Source of the DNA: Rhizobium sp. FKY42
Lineage (GTDB): Bacteria > Pseudomonadota > Alphaproteobacteria > Rhizobiales > Rhizobiaceae
Length of the DNA stretch: 64,000 bases
NCBI RefSeq assembly: GCF_005222835.1
Contig: NZ_STGA01000062.1
Location: 62,001 to 126,000, forward strand
Direction: 5' to 3'
In this document: one piece after another, positions 38,479 to 47,749 of the stretch
Layout of the letters: every line of letters begins with the position of its first letter
How positions within the stretch are numbered: the stretch's first letter is position 1
Translations under genes and position numbers: made by a program
The notes under the pieces: model-generated
The model's database searches: none
The model's input: the letters and a program-made list of their open reading frames with translations, nothing else
Told to the model about the DNA's origin: nothing

Positions 38479-40091
38479 CTGTGTCGCCTGTTGCCTACGG
38501 TGCCAAGGATCGTGAAACCAAGGCAAACCATGCCCAGCAGCAGCGCAAAACCATCCGCATCAGCGGTTCTATAGCTACCCATGCTACTATAGACCAGCCA
38601 TGGCAAGGTTAGCAGATCTTGTGAACTGAACAGCGCCACGGCCCCCAGATCGCCCAGCGACAGCGCCATGGCGAAGGAAAGTGCCGTCAGGGCTGGCCTG
38701 AAGAGGATTGGCCAATCGATAATCCGCAAGCGGTCCCAGCCTGTCAGGCCAAGATGGGCGCAAAGCCTGTCCGTTTGTGCTGCATGGGTCCGGAAGGCTG
38801 GCTCAATCACGCGGACCACGAAGGGAAGGGCCATCAGCATGTTGATGGCAGCGATGATCGTCAGCGCGAAGAGATTGACATCACCGAATGGTCTCAGCGT
38901 CAAGAACCAGCCCGTTCCCAGCACTACCGGCGGCACGAGCAGCACAAGGGAAGATACTGCCGAGAGGCTTGACCTAAGCACGCGAGAGGCTCGGGAGCTG
39001 CTTCTTCGATCGCGCAGCACATGGTTGGCGCCGATGATCCCGAAACCGACGGCGACTGCTGACGCGCCCGCGCAGAAAGCTATGGAAAGACTGGTGAGGA
39101 GTGCCTGCCGGAAATCTGGCTCCAGGGCGAGCCGCACGAGGTCAGCCGACAGTCCGGAAACGACGATCATCGCAAGCGGCAGAATCAGAAAAGCGGCGGC
39201 CAGGAGAATGATGATGGCGTCGCTGCTGCGGGCAAGACGCGAGCGGCCATCGTAGCGGTTCCACAATCTACCTTCGCCGACGGCCGTGTCTTCCGCTTTT
39301 GGCAGCAGGTTCAAGCAGAGCAATATGACTGTCGTCACCGCGATCTGCATCAAAGCAAGGGCGATTGCGCGCGGCGGATCGAAATCGAAACGCAGTGCCT
39401 GATAGATCGCTACCTCGAGTGTTGTCGCGGCCGGACCGCCACCCAGAACCAGCACCAGCGTGAAACTGGTGGCGCAGAGCATGAAGATGAGCCCACCGGT
39501 TGCCGGAATGACACGCATAAGAGCGGGTAGTTCCACATAACGAAGAATAGACAACCGCCTCATGCCGAGACTTGCCGTCAAACGCCAGTATTCTTGGGGC
39601 AGCCGCTCTAAGGCCGCCAGCATCATGCGAGTCGCCAGTGGCATGTTGAAAAATACATGGGCAATGAGAATGCCGCCCAAGCCATAGATGCTGATGGGTT
39701 GCTCAAGACCCAAAGCCTGGAGCGCCTTGTTCACAAGTCCCTGACGCCCGAAAATGCCAATAAGACCCAGCGCACCGATGAGAACAGGTAATCCCATGGG
39801 CAGTGCCATGAGGCGCACGAGCCAGATGCGCCCGAGGAATTTCGTTTGCCGAGCAAGTGCCAATGCAACCGGCAGTGCAAGGCACAGAGAAAGCGCGGTG
39901 GAAAGGCTTGCCTGCAACAATGTGAAATGTAGCAGGCTGAGGGTATAGTCGTCCACGACACTGCCTTGGACGATACCAGCGGGAGCGAATGCCAGAAGAA
40001 CGGCCACCGGCACCAGAACGAGCAGAGCGATGACGGTCAGGGCTGCAACGCCACCCGCCAGCCCGCGCCGCTGCTCTGCCCGTGTCAGCAT
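38475..40091 (-). CDS. thiP: Thiamine ABC transporter permease
   Basis: A 538-aa inner-membrane protein with about twelve hydrophobic segments and two copies of the permease core, typical of ThiP and the related iron-type permeases. EAA-like loops occur near residues 180 ([15 protein letters not shown]) and 470 ([15 protein letters not shown]). It lies 20 bases after thiB and overlaps thiQ. Confidence 0.95.
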   Translation of the reverse strand: MLTRAEQRRGLAGGVAALTVIALLVLVPVAVLLAFAPAGIVQGSVVDDYTLSLLHFTLLQASLSTALSLCLALPVALALARQTKFLGRIWLVRLMALPMGLPVLIGALGLIGIFGRQGLVNKALQALGLEQPISIYGLGGILIAHVFFNMPLATRMMLAALERLPQEYWRLTASLGMRRLSILRYVELPALMRVIPATGGLIFMLCATSFTLVLVLGGGPAATTLEVAIYQALRFDFDPPRAIALALMQIAVTTVILLCLNLLPKAEDTAVGEGRLWNRYDGRSRLARSSDAIIILLAAAFLILPLAMIVVSGLSADLVRLALEPDFRQALLTSLSIAFCAGASAVAVGFGIIGANHVLRDRRSSSRASRVLRSSLSAVSSLVLLVPPVVLGTGWFLTLRPFGDVNLFALTIIAAINMLMALPFVVRVIEPAFRTHAAQTDRLCAHLGLTGWDRLRIIDWPILFRPALTALSFAMALSLGDLGAVALFSSQDLLTLPWLVYSSMGSYRTADADGFALLLGMVCLGFTILGTVGNRRHR

Positions 40092-40111
40092 TGTCGATTA
40101 TGCCCCCAGGT

Positions 40112-41122
40112 TCATTTTGCGCTCATCGCCGTCTGCCACTCGCGAATCCAGGCCTGACGGTTCTTGGCGACCTCGGCGGATGGCATCAGGAAGGTTTTCT
40201 CTGGCTGCTGCAGTTTGGAAAAGGCCCCTGGCAGCGGCGTGGCAGTTGCAGCGACGGGCATCATCCAGTTGGTTGTCGGAATAATTGACTGGAACTCCGG
40301 GGAGAGTGTGAAGGACAGGAATTTGCGGGCCAGATCCGGGTTCTGGCTGGCCTTCAGCGCGCCGGATACCTCGATCTGGATGTAGTGGCCTTCCTCAAAC
40401 TTCGCGGCCTGATAGCGATCCGTCTTTTCCTCGACCATGTGATAGGCAGGCGAGGTGATGTAGGACAAGACCATGGGCGCTTCACCTTTGGTGAACAGGC
40501 CATAGGCTTCCGACCAGCCGGGTGTCACCGTCAGAACACGGTTCTTCAGCTTTGCCCAAGCCTCCGGTGCCTTGTCGCCATAGACGGATTTTACCCACAA
40601 AAGCAGGCCGAGGCCGGGTGTCGACGTGCGAGGATCCTGAATGACGATCTTCTGGGAGGCATCGCCTTCAACCAGTTCCTTCAAGCTTTTGGGTGGCGTT
40701 TTCAGGGCTTGCGTATCGTAGACAATCGCGAAATGCCCGTAGTCATAGGGAACGAAAATGTCGTCCGTGAAACTGCCGGGAACCTTGGCAGAGGCTGCGT
40801 CAATGCCGTGGGGTGCAAAAAGGCCGGTCTGCTTCGCTTCATCAATGAGATTGGTATCGAGGCCGAGGACAATATCGGCCTTGGATGTCTGGCCTTCCAG
40901 CTTCAACCGCGTCAGCAGCGCGACGCCGTCGGAGACGCCGACGAAGTTGACCGTGCAGCCACATGTCTTCTCGAAAGCCGCCCTGACCTTTGGTCCCGGC
41001 CCCCACTTCGATATGAAGCTTTCATAGGTATAGACTGTAAGGCTCTTCGCTTCCTGAGCGTTGCTGGTCGATGCCAGCAACAGACCGATAAGACCAGAAA
41101 GAACGGCTAGGGCAAATTTCAT
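40112..41122 (-). CDS. thiB: Thiamine-binding periplasmic protein
   Basis: A 336-aa solute receptor with a signal peptide ([24 protein letters not shown]). The mature part begins [19 protein letters not shown], as in ThiB. ATG 41122 gives the signal; ATG 41140 adds six residues. The gene is first in thiBPQ and lies about 50 bases downstream of a TPP riboswitch, so it should be shut off when thiamine diphosphate is plentiful. Confidence 0.96.
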   Translation of the reverse strand: MKFALAVLSGLIGLLLASTSNAQEAKSLTVYTYESFISKWGPGPKVRAAFEKTCGCTVNFVGVSDGVALLTRLKLEGQTSKADIVLGLDTNLIDEAKQTGLFAPHGIDAASAKVPGSFTDDIFVPYDYGHFAIVYDTQALKTPPKSLKELVEGDASQKIVIQDPRTSTPGLGLLLWVKSVYGDKAPEAWAKLKNRVLTVTPGWSEAYGLFTKGEAPMVLSYITSPAYHMVEEKTDRYQAAKFEEGHYIQIEVSGALKASQNPDLARKFLSFTLSPEFQSIIPTTNWMMPVAATATPLPGAFSKLQQPEKTFLMPSAEVAKNRQAWIREWQTAMSAK

Positions 41123-41174
41123 CAACGCCACCTCGACCAAAAGAGTTCAGGGAATAGGCGTCGATTTGAACGGT

Positions 41175-41268
41175 CTAATCCCTCCGCCGGTGTTAACCGG
41201 ATCAGGTTCCGCGGGTTGGCTTCGATACTGGAAACCTCTCAGCCATCTTCATGGCACCCCGTTAGAGC
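41175..41268 (-). ncRNA. TPP (THI-box) riboswitch
   Basis: On the minus strand the conserved parts appear in order: GGGGTGCC, GGCTGAGAGG, ACCCGCGGAACCTGATCC and GGTTAACACCGGCGGAGGGA, the classic THI element. It precedes thiB directly. The final purine-rich part lies near the thiB ribosome binding region, so translational control is plausible, although a separate terminator is not obvious. Confidence 0.96.
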
Positions 41269-41315
41269 GTCGAAACATGTACCGGGCGGCCCGCTCTTTG
41301 GCAAGCAGTTCGCGC

Positions 41316-41726
41316 TTATCGGTTGGCGGCAGTCAATGTCCGCAACTGCTGTGGCATGGCAGCAATGCTACCAACACGGTTTGCGATGGCATAGGCGACC
41401 GTATCCTGCAGGATATGCGGCATGACGGGTTTCGTCAGTACACCGAGCGGGCGCACATCTTGGCCTTCCAATTGTTCAGGATTCGCAGTCATGAAGACAA
41501 CGGTAATTCCGAACCGCTCTGCCAACTCGCGTCCTATTGAAGGACCGGTCGCGCCGTCGGAAAGATTGACGTCGACGAATGCGATATCCGCGTGCGGGGC
41601 CAGCGCCAAAGCATGGTCACGACCGCTGGCGAAACCGGCCACCGTCAATCCCATTTCCTCAATGGTTTCGGCGATATCGAGAGCGATCAGAAATTCATCT
41701 TCGACAATCAGAACTCGTTGATTCAT
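41316..41726 (-). CDS. Single-domain response regulator
   Basis: A 136-aa receiver domain with no output domain. Visible are the acidic pair in VLIVEDEF (residues 9-10), the likely phosphorylated Asp in DIAFVDVNL (~54), the Thr in VFMTANPEQ and Lys in LTKPVMPH. The start may be ATG 41726 (GGAAG upstream) or ATG 41768, which also has a good site (AAGGGA). Upstream are a perfect EcfG-type promoter and a CtrA-type motif. No histidine kinase is next to it, so it may act in a phosphorelay such as that of the general stress response. Confidence 0.88.
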   Translation of the reverse strand: MNQRVLIVEDEFLIALDIAETIEEMGLTVAGFASGRDHALALAPHADIAFVDVNLSDGATGPSIGRELAERFGITVVFMTANPEQLEGQDVRPLGVLTKPVMPHILQDTVAYAIANRVGSIAAMPQQLRTLTAANR

Positions 41727-41831
41727 GGCTGTATCTTCCAGCCGACGACGCATAACTTGAGCCGACATGGGAACATCCCTTCGTTGAACGCTGGCGTAGC
41801 CGGACCCGCATATCCGACCCTGTAGCCTCCG

Positions 41832-41856
41832 AACGTGCCAATATGGGAATTGTTCC
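41832..41856 (-). promoter_or_regulatory. EcfG (RpoE2)-type promoter for the response regulator
   Basis: On the minus strand GGAAC (41856-41852), 16 bases, CGTT (41835-41832). The transcript would start near 41825, upstream of both candidate start codons. Confidence 0.75.
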
Positions 41857-41897
41857 GGGACGTGACTCAATTCCGGAAAACTAACGAAAAATTAATC

Positions 41898-41912
41898 TTA
41901 ACATAAACTTAA
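41898..41912. promoter_or_regulatory. CtrA-type motif TTAA-N7-TTAA
   Basis: TTAA, seven bases, TTAA in the 192-nt gap between the ABC-F gene and the response regulator, about 45 bases upstream of the EcfG -35 element. The DNA is AT-rich here, so chance is possible. Confidence 0.35.
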
Positions 41913-41918
41913 GCAAGT

Positions 41919-43745
41919 TCAGCCTTCCAGCTCTTCCCGCAGCATTTCAAGCTCCAGCCACTCTTCTTCCATGGCTGTCAGCTTGCTGCGCAAGGCTTCC
42001 ATCTCTGAGGCAAGACGGTTGAAGGCTGCCGGATCCTTCGTGAAGAGATTTGGATCGGCCATCTTCGCCTCGCGGACCGCAATGTCCTTGCTGATCTTTT
42101 CCATCTCTTTCGGAAGGTTTTCGAGCGCAAACTTCTGCTTGTAGGAAAGCTTGCCCTGAGCTTTGGGTGCCGAGGACTGGGCGGGAGCGGCCGCAGCTTC
42201 CGCCTTGGCTTTTTCCTTTTCGGCCTTGCGCTTTTCCTCCAGCGCGCCTTTGCGCTGAGCCATCATGTCCGTATAGCCGCCGGCATATTCGATCCAGCGT
42301 CCGTCAGGCGCTTCCGGATTTGCCGGCGCGATAGTGGATGTCACGGTGCGGTCGAGGAAGTCACGATCGTGGCTGACAAGGATGACGGTGCCGCTGAAGC
42401 CGGAGACGATTTCCTGCAACAGGTCCAGCGTCTCGATGTCGAGGTCGTTGGTCGGTTCGTCAAGGATCAGCAGGTTCGAGGGCCGTGCCATGATGCGGGC
42501 CAGAATGAGCCGCGCCCGCTCGCCACCGGAAAGGTTGCGGATCGGCGTGCGCATCTGTTCCGGCTGGAACAGGAAGTCCTTCATGTAACCGGCCACATGG
42601 CGCTGTTCGCCATTCACCAGCAGGTTTTCGCCGCGCCCATCGGTCAGGTAATGACTGAGCGTATCATCAAGGTTCAGGTCCTCGCGCTTCTGGTCTAGTG
42701 TCGCGATTTCAAGATTGGTGCCGAGCTTGATCGCGCCGGAATCCGGCTCCAGCTGGCCGGTCAGCATTTTCAGAAGCGTCGTCTTGCCCGCGCCGTTCGG
42801 GCCGACAAGACCGATGCAGTCGCCACGATGAACGCGGATTGAGAAGGGTGCTACGATCTGGCGGTCCTCGTAGCGCTTGGTGATGGCTTCCGCCTCGATC
42901 ACCAGCTTGCCGCTTTCCTTGCCTTCGGTGGCGCTCGCCTGAATCGTACCTTGCGGCCCGCGATGCCCGCGATACTCCGCACGCAGGCTCTGCAATTCGC
43001 CCAGACGGCGCATATTGCGCTTGCGCCGGGCGGTCACACCATAGCGTAGCCAATGCTCTTCGCGCTCGATCTGACGGCCGAGCTTATGCTGTTCCAGCTC
43101 TTCGGTTTCCAGAACCTCGTCGCGCCAGGTTTCGAAATGGGCAAAGCCGCGATCCATGCGGCGAGAGAGGCCGCGATCCAGCCAGACGACAGCGGTCGAG
43201 ACCTTCTCCAGAAAGCGACGGTCGTGCGAGATGAGAACCAGCGCGCTGCGGCTTTTCAGAAGCTCGCCTTCCAGCCATTCGATTGTCGGCAGGTCCAGAT
43301 GGTTGGTCGGCTCGTCCAGCATCAGAATGTCGGGTTCGGGAGCCATAACGCGGGCAAGTGCTGCACGGCGCGCTTCGCCACCGGACAGGCGGCGTGGATC
43401 TTCCTCACCGGTCAGGCCCAGATGGCTCAAGAGATAGGTGACGCGGTAGGGGTCGTCTCCCGGTCCCAGCCCCGCCTCACAATAGGCCTGAACTGTGTCG
43501 TATCCGGCAAAATCCGGCGCCTGTTCCAGATAGCGGATGGTGGAGGAGGGATGGCGGAACACCTCGCCGGACTGCGCTTCGACAATGCCGGCTGCAATTT
43601 TCATCAGTGTCGATTTGCCGGAGCCGTTGCGGCCCACAAGGCAGATGCGGTCGCCCGGTTCCACTTGAAGATTTGCACCATCAAGCAGCGGCGTGCCGCC
43701 GAAGCTCAGGCGAATCTCATCAAGCTTGAGAATGGGAGGAGCCAT
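41919..43745 (-). CDS. ABC-F family ATPase (Uup-like)
   Basis: A 608-aa soluble protein with two ABC domains and no membrane segment. Walker A motifs are GRNGSGKST (~40) and GPNGAGKTT (~320); signatures are LSGGEARRAALAR and LSGGERARLILAR; Walker B motifs are ILMLDEPTNHLD and LLILDEPTNDLD. The C-terminal ~80 residues form a charged coiled coil (LSYKQKFALENLPKEMEKI...) as in Uup, which binds DNA or ribosomes. Related ABC-F proteins act at the ribosomal E site. It starts five bases after the thiN stop on the same strand, so they may be co-transcribed. Confidence 0.92.
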   Translation of the reverse strand: MAPPILKLDEIRLSFGGTPLLDGANLQVEPGDRICLVGRNGSGKSTLMKIAAGIVEAQSGEVFRHPSSTIRYLEQAPDFAGYDTVQAYCEAGLGPGDDPYRVTYLLSHLGLTGEEDPRRLSGGEARRAALARVMAPEPDILMLDEPTNHLDLPTIEWLEGELLKSRSALVLISHDRRFLEKVSTAVVWLDRGLSRRMDRGFAHFETWRDEVLETEELEQHKLGRQIEREEHWLRYGVTARRKRNMRRLGELQSLRAEYRGHRGPQGTIQASATEGKESGKLVIEAEAITKRYEDRQIVAPFSIRVHRGDCIGLVGPNGAGKTTLLKMLTGQLEPDSGAIKLGTNLEIATLDQKREDLNLDDTLSHYLTDGRGENLLVNGEQRHVAGYMKDFLFQPEQMRTPIRNLSGGERARLILARIMARPSNLLILDEPTNDLDIETLDLLQEIVSGFSGTVILVSHDRDFLDRTVTSTIAPANPEAPDGRWIEYAGGYTDMMAQRKGALEEKRKAEKEKAKAEAAAAPAQSSAPKAQGKLSYKQKFALENLPKEMEKISKDIAVREAKMADPNLFTKDPAAFNRLASEMEALRSKLTAMEEEWLELEMLREELEG

Positions 43746-43750
43746 GAGCG

Positions 43751-44404
43751 TCAGGCTCCCGACTTGTCATAGGGGCGGGCGAGCAGCATGGCGCGACCCT
43801 TGGATAGCGTGACCGAAATGATCCCTTCCGCAACATTGGAGATGGTGCGGGAAGAGCCGAAAGTCAGCTTGAAATTCTTCAGCGGATAGCGCGCGTTGCG
43901 GATGGTCAGACCTTCCAGCGCGGTGAAGCCGAGCACGGAGAACAGCGACCCCTTGGGCAGGTCCAGCTCCATGCCGGCATCGTTGCACAGCGGAAAGGCT
44001 TCTTCCTCGCCGGAGGTCAGCATCACCTCGAAATTGTCTTCCACAAGGCTCAATGCGGAAAGGTAATGTTGCAGCACGTGGTCGGAACGTTCACCGCCAA
44101 GCGCACCGACAAGGATCAGTCGTTCTGCGCCGCGCGAGATCGCTTCTGCAATGGCGATTTCGCCATCGGTCGCGGCCTTGGAGGCAGGGTAGGCGCGCCT
44201 TTCGACCTTGGGAAAGGCCGCCTTCAGAGCCTCATCGCTCGAATCGAAATCACCGACCCAGATTTCAGGCGTCAGTCCCAGCGCGCTTGCGTGGTGAATA
44301 CCGCTATCGGCGGCGATCACGCGGCTGTCTTTCGTCACGGCGCGCAGCCGGTCCGTCACGGTAATGTTGCCGCCCAGAAGAATGGAAAATGTCGGTGTGC
44401 TCAT
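43751..44404 (-). CDS. thiN: Thiamine diphosphokinase
   Basis: A 217-aa enzyme that turns thiamine into thiamine diphosphate with ATP. Family motifs are VIAADSGIHHA, VGDFDSSDE, KAATDGEIAIAEA and GGERSDHVL. ATG 44404 (MSTPTFSILLGG) is preferred; ATG 44467 adds 21 residues. It sits 3.3 kb from thiBPQ on the same strand, separated by the response regulator and ABC-F genes. Imported thiamine would feed this step, but no riboswitch precedes it here. Confidence 0.92.
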   Translation of the reverse strand: MSTPTFSILLGGNITVTDRLRAVTKDSRVIAADSGIHHASALGLTPEIWVGDFDSSDEALKAAFPKVERRAYPASKAATDGEIAIAEAISRGAERLILVGALGGERSDHVLQHYLSALSLVEDNFEVMLTSGEEEAFPLCNDAGMELDLPKGSLFSVLGFTALEGLTIRNARYPLKNFKLTFGSSRTISNVAEGIISVTLSKGRAMLLARPYDKSGA

Positions 44405-44521
44405 GGGGTCTGCCCATATCCTATTCGCAGGGGATATGAAAAGCCGGAATTGCCGGTTTTCCGGCACTCTTGCGTCAATAGAGGTCGCTGATTAGGTTTG
44501 GCCGAAGCAGGAGACGCATTC

Positions 44522-45361
44522 ATGCAGTTTACGGGTACGGCCGATTACATTGCCGACAAGGATTTGATGGTGGCAGTTAACGCCGCGATCCGTCTGGAAC
44601 GGCCGCTTCTGGTCAAGGGTGAACCCGGCACCGGAAAGACGGAGCTGGCGCGGCAGGTGGCGGTAGCACTTGGGCTGGAGATGATCGAGTGGAACATCAA
44701 ATCCACCACCAAGGCGCAGCAGGGTCTATATGAATATGATGCCGTTTCGCGCCTGCGCGATAGTCAGCTGGGTGATCCGCGCGTCAACGACGTGGCGAAC
44801 TACATTCGCCGAGGCAAGCTCTGGCAGGCCTTTGCCGCAGGACAAAAGGTCGTGCTTCTGATCGATGAGATCGACAAGGCCGATATCGAGTTCCCCAATG
44901 ACCTGTTGCAGGAACTCGACCGCATGGAATTCCACGTTTACGAGACAGGCGAGACCGTGAGAGCCAAGGTGCGGCCCATTGTCATCATCACATCCAACAA
45001 CGAGAAGGAGCTGCCCGATGCCTTCCTGCGCCGCTGCTTCTTCCATTACATCCGCTTCCCGGATGCCGAGACGTTGTCAAGGATCGTCGAGGTGCATTAT
45101 CCCGGTATCAAACAGAAATTGGTGAGTGCGGCGCTGACCCAGTTTTACGAGATCCGCGAAATGCCGGGGCTGAAGAAAAAGCCTTCAACGTCCGAAGCAC
45201 TCGACTGGATACGCCTGCTGGTTTCCGACGATGTGGACCCGGACGACCTGCGCGCCGACGTCAAGAACGCACTGCCTAAGCTGCACGGCGCTCTTCTCAA
45301 GAACGAGCAGGATGTGCATCTCTTCGAGCGGCTGGCCTTCATGGCTAGGCGCGAGCGATAG
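44522..45361 (+). CDS. MoxR-type AAA+ ATPase
   Basis: A 279-aa AAA+ protein with Walker A GEPGTGKTELAR (~33), Walker B VVLLIDEIDKAD and sensor 1 IITSNNEKELPDAFLRRC. ATG 44522 follows AGGAG by ten bases; TTG 44498 is an alternative. MoxR ATPases usually work with a VWA protein in metal insertion or protein maturation. Here the VWA partner lies 1.1 kb downstream, with metA in between on the same strand. Confidence 0.92.
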   Translation: MQFTGTADYIADKDLMVAVNAAIRLERPLLVKGEPGTGKTELARQVAVALGLEMIEWNIKSTTKAQQGLYEYDAVSRLRDSQLGDPRVNDVANYIRRGKLWQAFAAGQKVVLLIDEIDKADIEFPNDLLQELDRMEFHVYETGETVRAKVRPIVIITSNNEKELPDAFLRRCFFHYIRFPDAETLSRIVEVHYPGIKQKLVSAALTQFYEIREMPGLKKKPSTSEALDWIRLLVSDDVDPDDLRADVKNALPKLHGALLKNEQDVHLFERLAFMARRER

Positions 45362-45425
45362 GCGGGGAAGTACGGTCTTCCACCCTGATTGACCTTCGCG
45401 GAATTAGGGCCTATCTAGAAGGCTC

Positions 45426-45480
45426 ATCGTGGTGATTTGGCCGGTCGGCTTGCAGCCACGTTAAATAAGTCGCTAAAGGG
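45426..45480 (+). ncRNA. SAM-II riboswitch (metA motif)
   Basis: CGTGG (45428-45432) and CCACG (45456-45460) form P1; between them are GATTTGG and CTTGCAG, and after them GTTAAATAAGTCGCTAAA, which matches the SAM-II pseudoknot strand. This alphaproteobacterial class senses S-adenosylmethionine, and it sits 82 bases before metA as in Agrobacterium. Confidence 0.93.
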
Positions 45481-45510
45481 CCGCGAGAAGAGATTTAAAC
45501 CCTTCCACGG

Positions 45511-45547
45511 ACCGGTTGCGATATTCGCCACCGGTTTTTTTGTTTTT
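45511..45547 (+). terminator. Terminator in the metA leader
   Basis: ACCGGT pairs with ACCGGT and GCG with CGC in a hairpin that is followed by seven Ts, then GTTTTTG. It lies between the riboswitch and the metA ATG, so SAM may act by causing transcription to stop early. Confidence 0.82.
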
Positions 45548-45561
45548 GTCGAGTTCGAACC

Positions 45562-46482
45562 ATGCCCATCAAGATTCCAGATACGCTTCCTGCCTTCGAA
45601 ACACTGTTGAACGAAGGCGTGCGGGTCATGACAGAGACGGTGGCTGTGCGGCAGGACATCCGTCCGTTGCAGATCGGTCTGCTGAACCTGATGCCGAACA
45701 AGATCAAGACGGAAGTGCAGATGGCGCGCCTCGTTGGTGCGTCTCCGCTTCAGGTGGAGCTTTCCCTGGTGCGTATTGGCGGACACAAGGCCAAGAACAC
45801 CTCGGAAGAGCATCTTCTGGCGTTTTATGAGACCTGGGAAGAGGTCAAGCATCGCAAGTTCGATGGCTTCATCATCACCGGTGCGCCGGTCGAGACGCTT
45901 GCCTTCGAAGACGTGACCTATTGGGACGAGATGCAGCAGATTTTCAATTGGACGGAAACCAATGTCCATTCGACACTGAATGTCTGCTGGGGCGCAATGG
46001 CGGCTATCTATCACTTCCACAAGGTGCCGAAGCATGAGCTGAAGGCCAAGGCTTTCGGCGTCTATCGTCACCGCAATCTCTGCCCGTCCTCCATCTACCT
46101 CAACGGTTTCTCGGATGATTTCCAGGTGCCGGTTTCACGCTGGACCGAAGTGCGCCGCGCCGATATCGAAAAGGTGCCGGGGCTGGAAATCCTCATGGAA
46201 TCGGATGAAATGGGCGTGTGCCTCGTTCATGAGAAGCGCGGTAACCGGCTCTATATGTTCAACCATGTGGAATATGACTCCACCTCGTTGGCGGATGAAT
46301 ATTTCCGTGACGTGAATGCGGGTGTTCCCATCAAGATGCCGCATAACTATTTTCCGCATAATGATGTTACACTGACGCCGCAGAACCGCTGGCGCAGCCA
46401 TGCGCACCTGTTTTTCGGCAACTGGATCAACGAGATCTACCAGACGACGCATTACGATCTGAACCAGATCGGTATTCGGTAA
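45562..46482 (+). CDS. metA: Homoserine O-acyltransferase
   Basis: A 306-aa enzyme that acylates homoserine as the entry step of methionine synthesis. The catalytic Cys142 is seen in [14 protein letters not shown], and HVEYDSTSL (His) fits the family triad; [12 protein letters not shown] is the substrate loop. It begins [15 protein letters not shown] at ATG 45562. Rhizobial MetA proteins may use acetyl-CoA or succinyl-CoA, and I cannot tell which. The SAM-II riboswitch and terminator upstream give feedback control. The VWA gene starts six bases after its stop. Confidence 0.95.
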   Translation: MPIKIPDTLPAFETLLNEGVRVMTETVAVRQDIRPLQIGLLNLMPNKIKTEVQMARLVGASPLQVELSLVRIGGHKAKNTSEEHLLAFYETWEEVKHRKFDGFIITGAPVETLAFEDVTYWDEMQQIFNWTETNVHSTLNVCWGAMAAIYHFHKVPKHELKAKAFGVYRHRNLCPSSIYLNGFSDDFQVPVSRWTEVRRADIEKVPGLEILMESDEMGVCLVHEKRGNRLYMFNHVEYDSTSLADEYFRDVNAGVPIKMPHNYFPHNDVTLTPQNRWRSHAHLFFGNWINEIYQTTHYDLNQIGIR

Positions 46483-46488
46483 GATGTG

Positions 46489-47670
46489 ATGTTCATTCCC
46501 TTCTTCCTGAAGCTCAAACAAGCGAAAGTCCCGGTCACACTGCGGGAGTTTCTGGACCTTCTGGGGGGAATGGAAGCAGGACTTGCGGATTTCGATGTCG
46601 AGGCCTTCTACTTCCTCGCCCGTGCTGCGCTGGTGAAGGATGAGCGCCATATAGACCGTTTCGATCAGGTCTTTTCCGAGCACTTCCGTGGGCTCGGCAT
46701 CTTGTCCGCTGAAGGTGGCGTGGATGTCGAAGCACTGCCGGAAGACTGGCTGCGCAAGCTGGCCGAGAAGCATCTGACGCCGGAAGAGAAGGCGCTTGTG
46801 GAGTCGCTTGGTGGCTTCGACAAGCTGATGGAGACGCTTAAAAAGCGGCTGGAAGAGCAGAAGGGCCGTCATCAGGGCGGTTCGAAATGGATCGGCACCG
46901 CTGGTACCTCACCCTTCGGTGCCTATGGCTATAATCCAGAAGGCGTTCGCATCGGACAGGAAGGCTCACGCCATCGCAAGGCGGTGAAGGTGTGGGACAA
47001 ACGCGAGTTTCGCGATTTTGACGATGCCCGAGAGATCGGCACCCGCAATATCAAGGTTGCGCTGAAGCGCCTGCGCCGCTGGGTGCGGGAAGGGGCCGCC
47101 GACGAGCTGGATATGGCAGGCACCATCCGCTCCACCGCCGAACACGGTTATCTCGATGTGCAGACACGGCCGGAACGGCGTAACGCCGTGAAGCTTCTGA
47201 TGTTCTTCGATGTCGGCGGCTCGATGGACGATCATGTCATGGTGGTGGAGGAATTGTTCTCCGCGGCCCGCGCCGAGTTCCGGCATCTGGAGCACTTTTA
47301 CTTCCACAACTGCCTCTACGAAAGTGTGTGGCGCGATAACCGCCGCCGGTCCGAAAGGCTTTCCGTCACCGATATCCTGCGGAGCTATGGGACTGACTAC
47401 AAGGTCATCTTCGTGGGCGATGCGACCATGAGCCCCTACGAGATCACCCATGCGGGCGGGTCTGTCGAACACTGGAACAAAGAACCCGGAGCTGCATGGA
47501 TCGCCCGGATAACTGATCATTTTCACCGTATCGCCTGGATCAATCCGGTGCCGGAGGGACATTGGGATTACACGCAATCCGTTCTTATCATGAGACAATT
47601 GCTGGAAGATCGGATGTATCCGCTGACGCTTCAGGGGCTGGAGCAGGCCACGCGGCAGTTGTCGCGATAG
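46489..47670 (+). CDS. VWA-domain protein (CoxE-like)
   Basis: A 393-aa protein with an N-terminal helical part and a C-terminal von Willebrand A domain. The metal site reads FFDVGGSMDDH (~235), where the usual DxSxS has glycine at the second position; other family members also have this, so it may be functional. ATG 46489 or GTG 46486 could start it; it overlaps nothing and follows metA by six bases. It is the likely partner of the MoxR ATPase, with metA inserted between. Target unknown. Confidence 0.85.
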   Translation: MFIPFFLKLKQAKVPVTLREFLDLLGGMEAGLADFDVEAFYFLARAALVKDERHIDRFDQVFSEHFRGLGILSAEGGVDVEALPEDWLRKLAEKHLTPEEKALVESLGGFDKLMETLKKRLEEQKGRHQGGSKWIGTAGTSPFGAYGYNPEGVRIGQEGSRHRKAVKVWDKREFRDFDDAREIGTRNIKVALKRLRRWVREGAADELDMAGTIRSTAEHGYLDVQTRPERRNAVKLLMFFDVGGSMDDHVMVVEELFSAARAEFRHLEHFYFHNCLYESVWRDNRRRSERLSVTDILRSYGTDYKVIFVGDATMSPYEITHAGGSVEHWNKEPGAAWIARITDHFHRIAWINPVPEGHWDYTQSVLIMRQLLEDRMYPLTLQGLEQATRQLSR

Positions 47671-47749
47671 TGCTTCATGGCCGATTGCTAAAACCTCTGA
47701 AATAAAGCAGTTTGCCGCCCACATCGAAAAGTATGACAGGATGGCAGGC

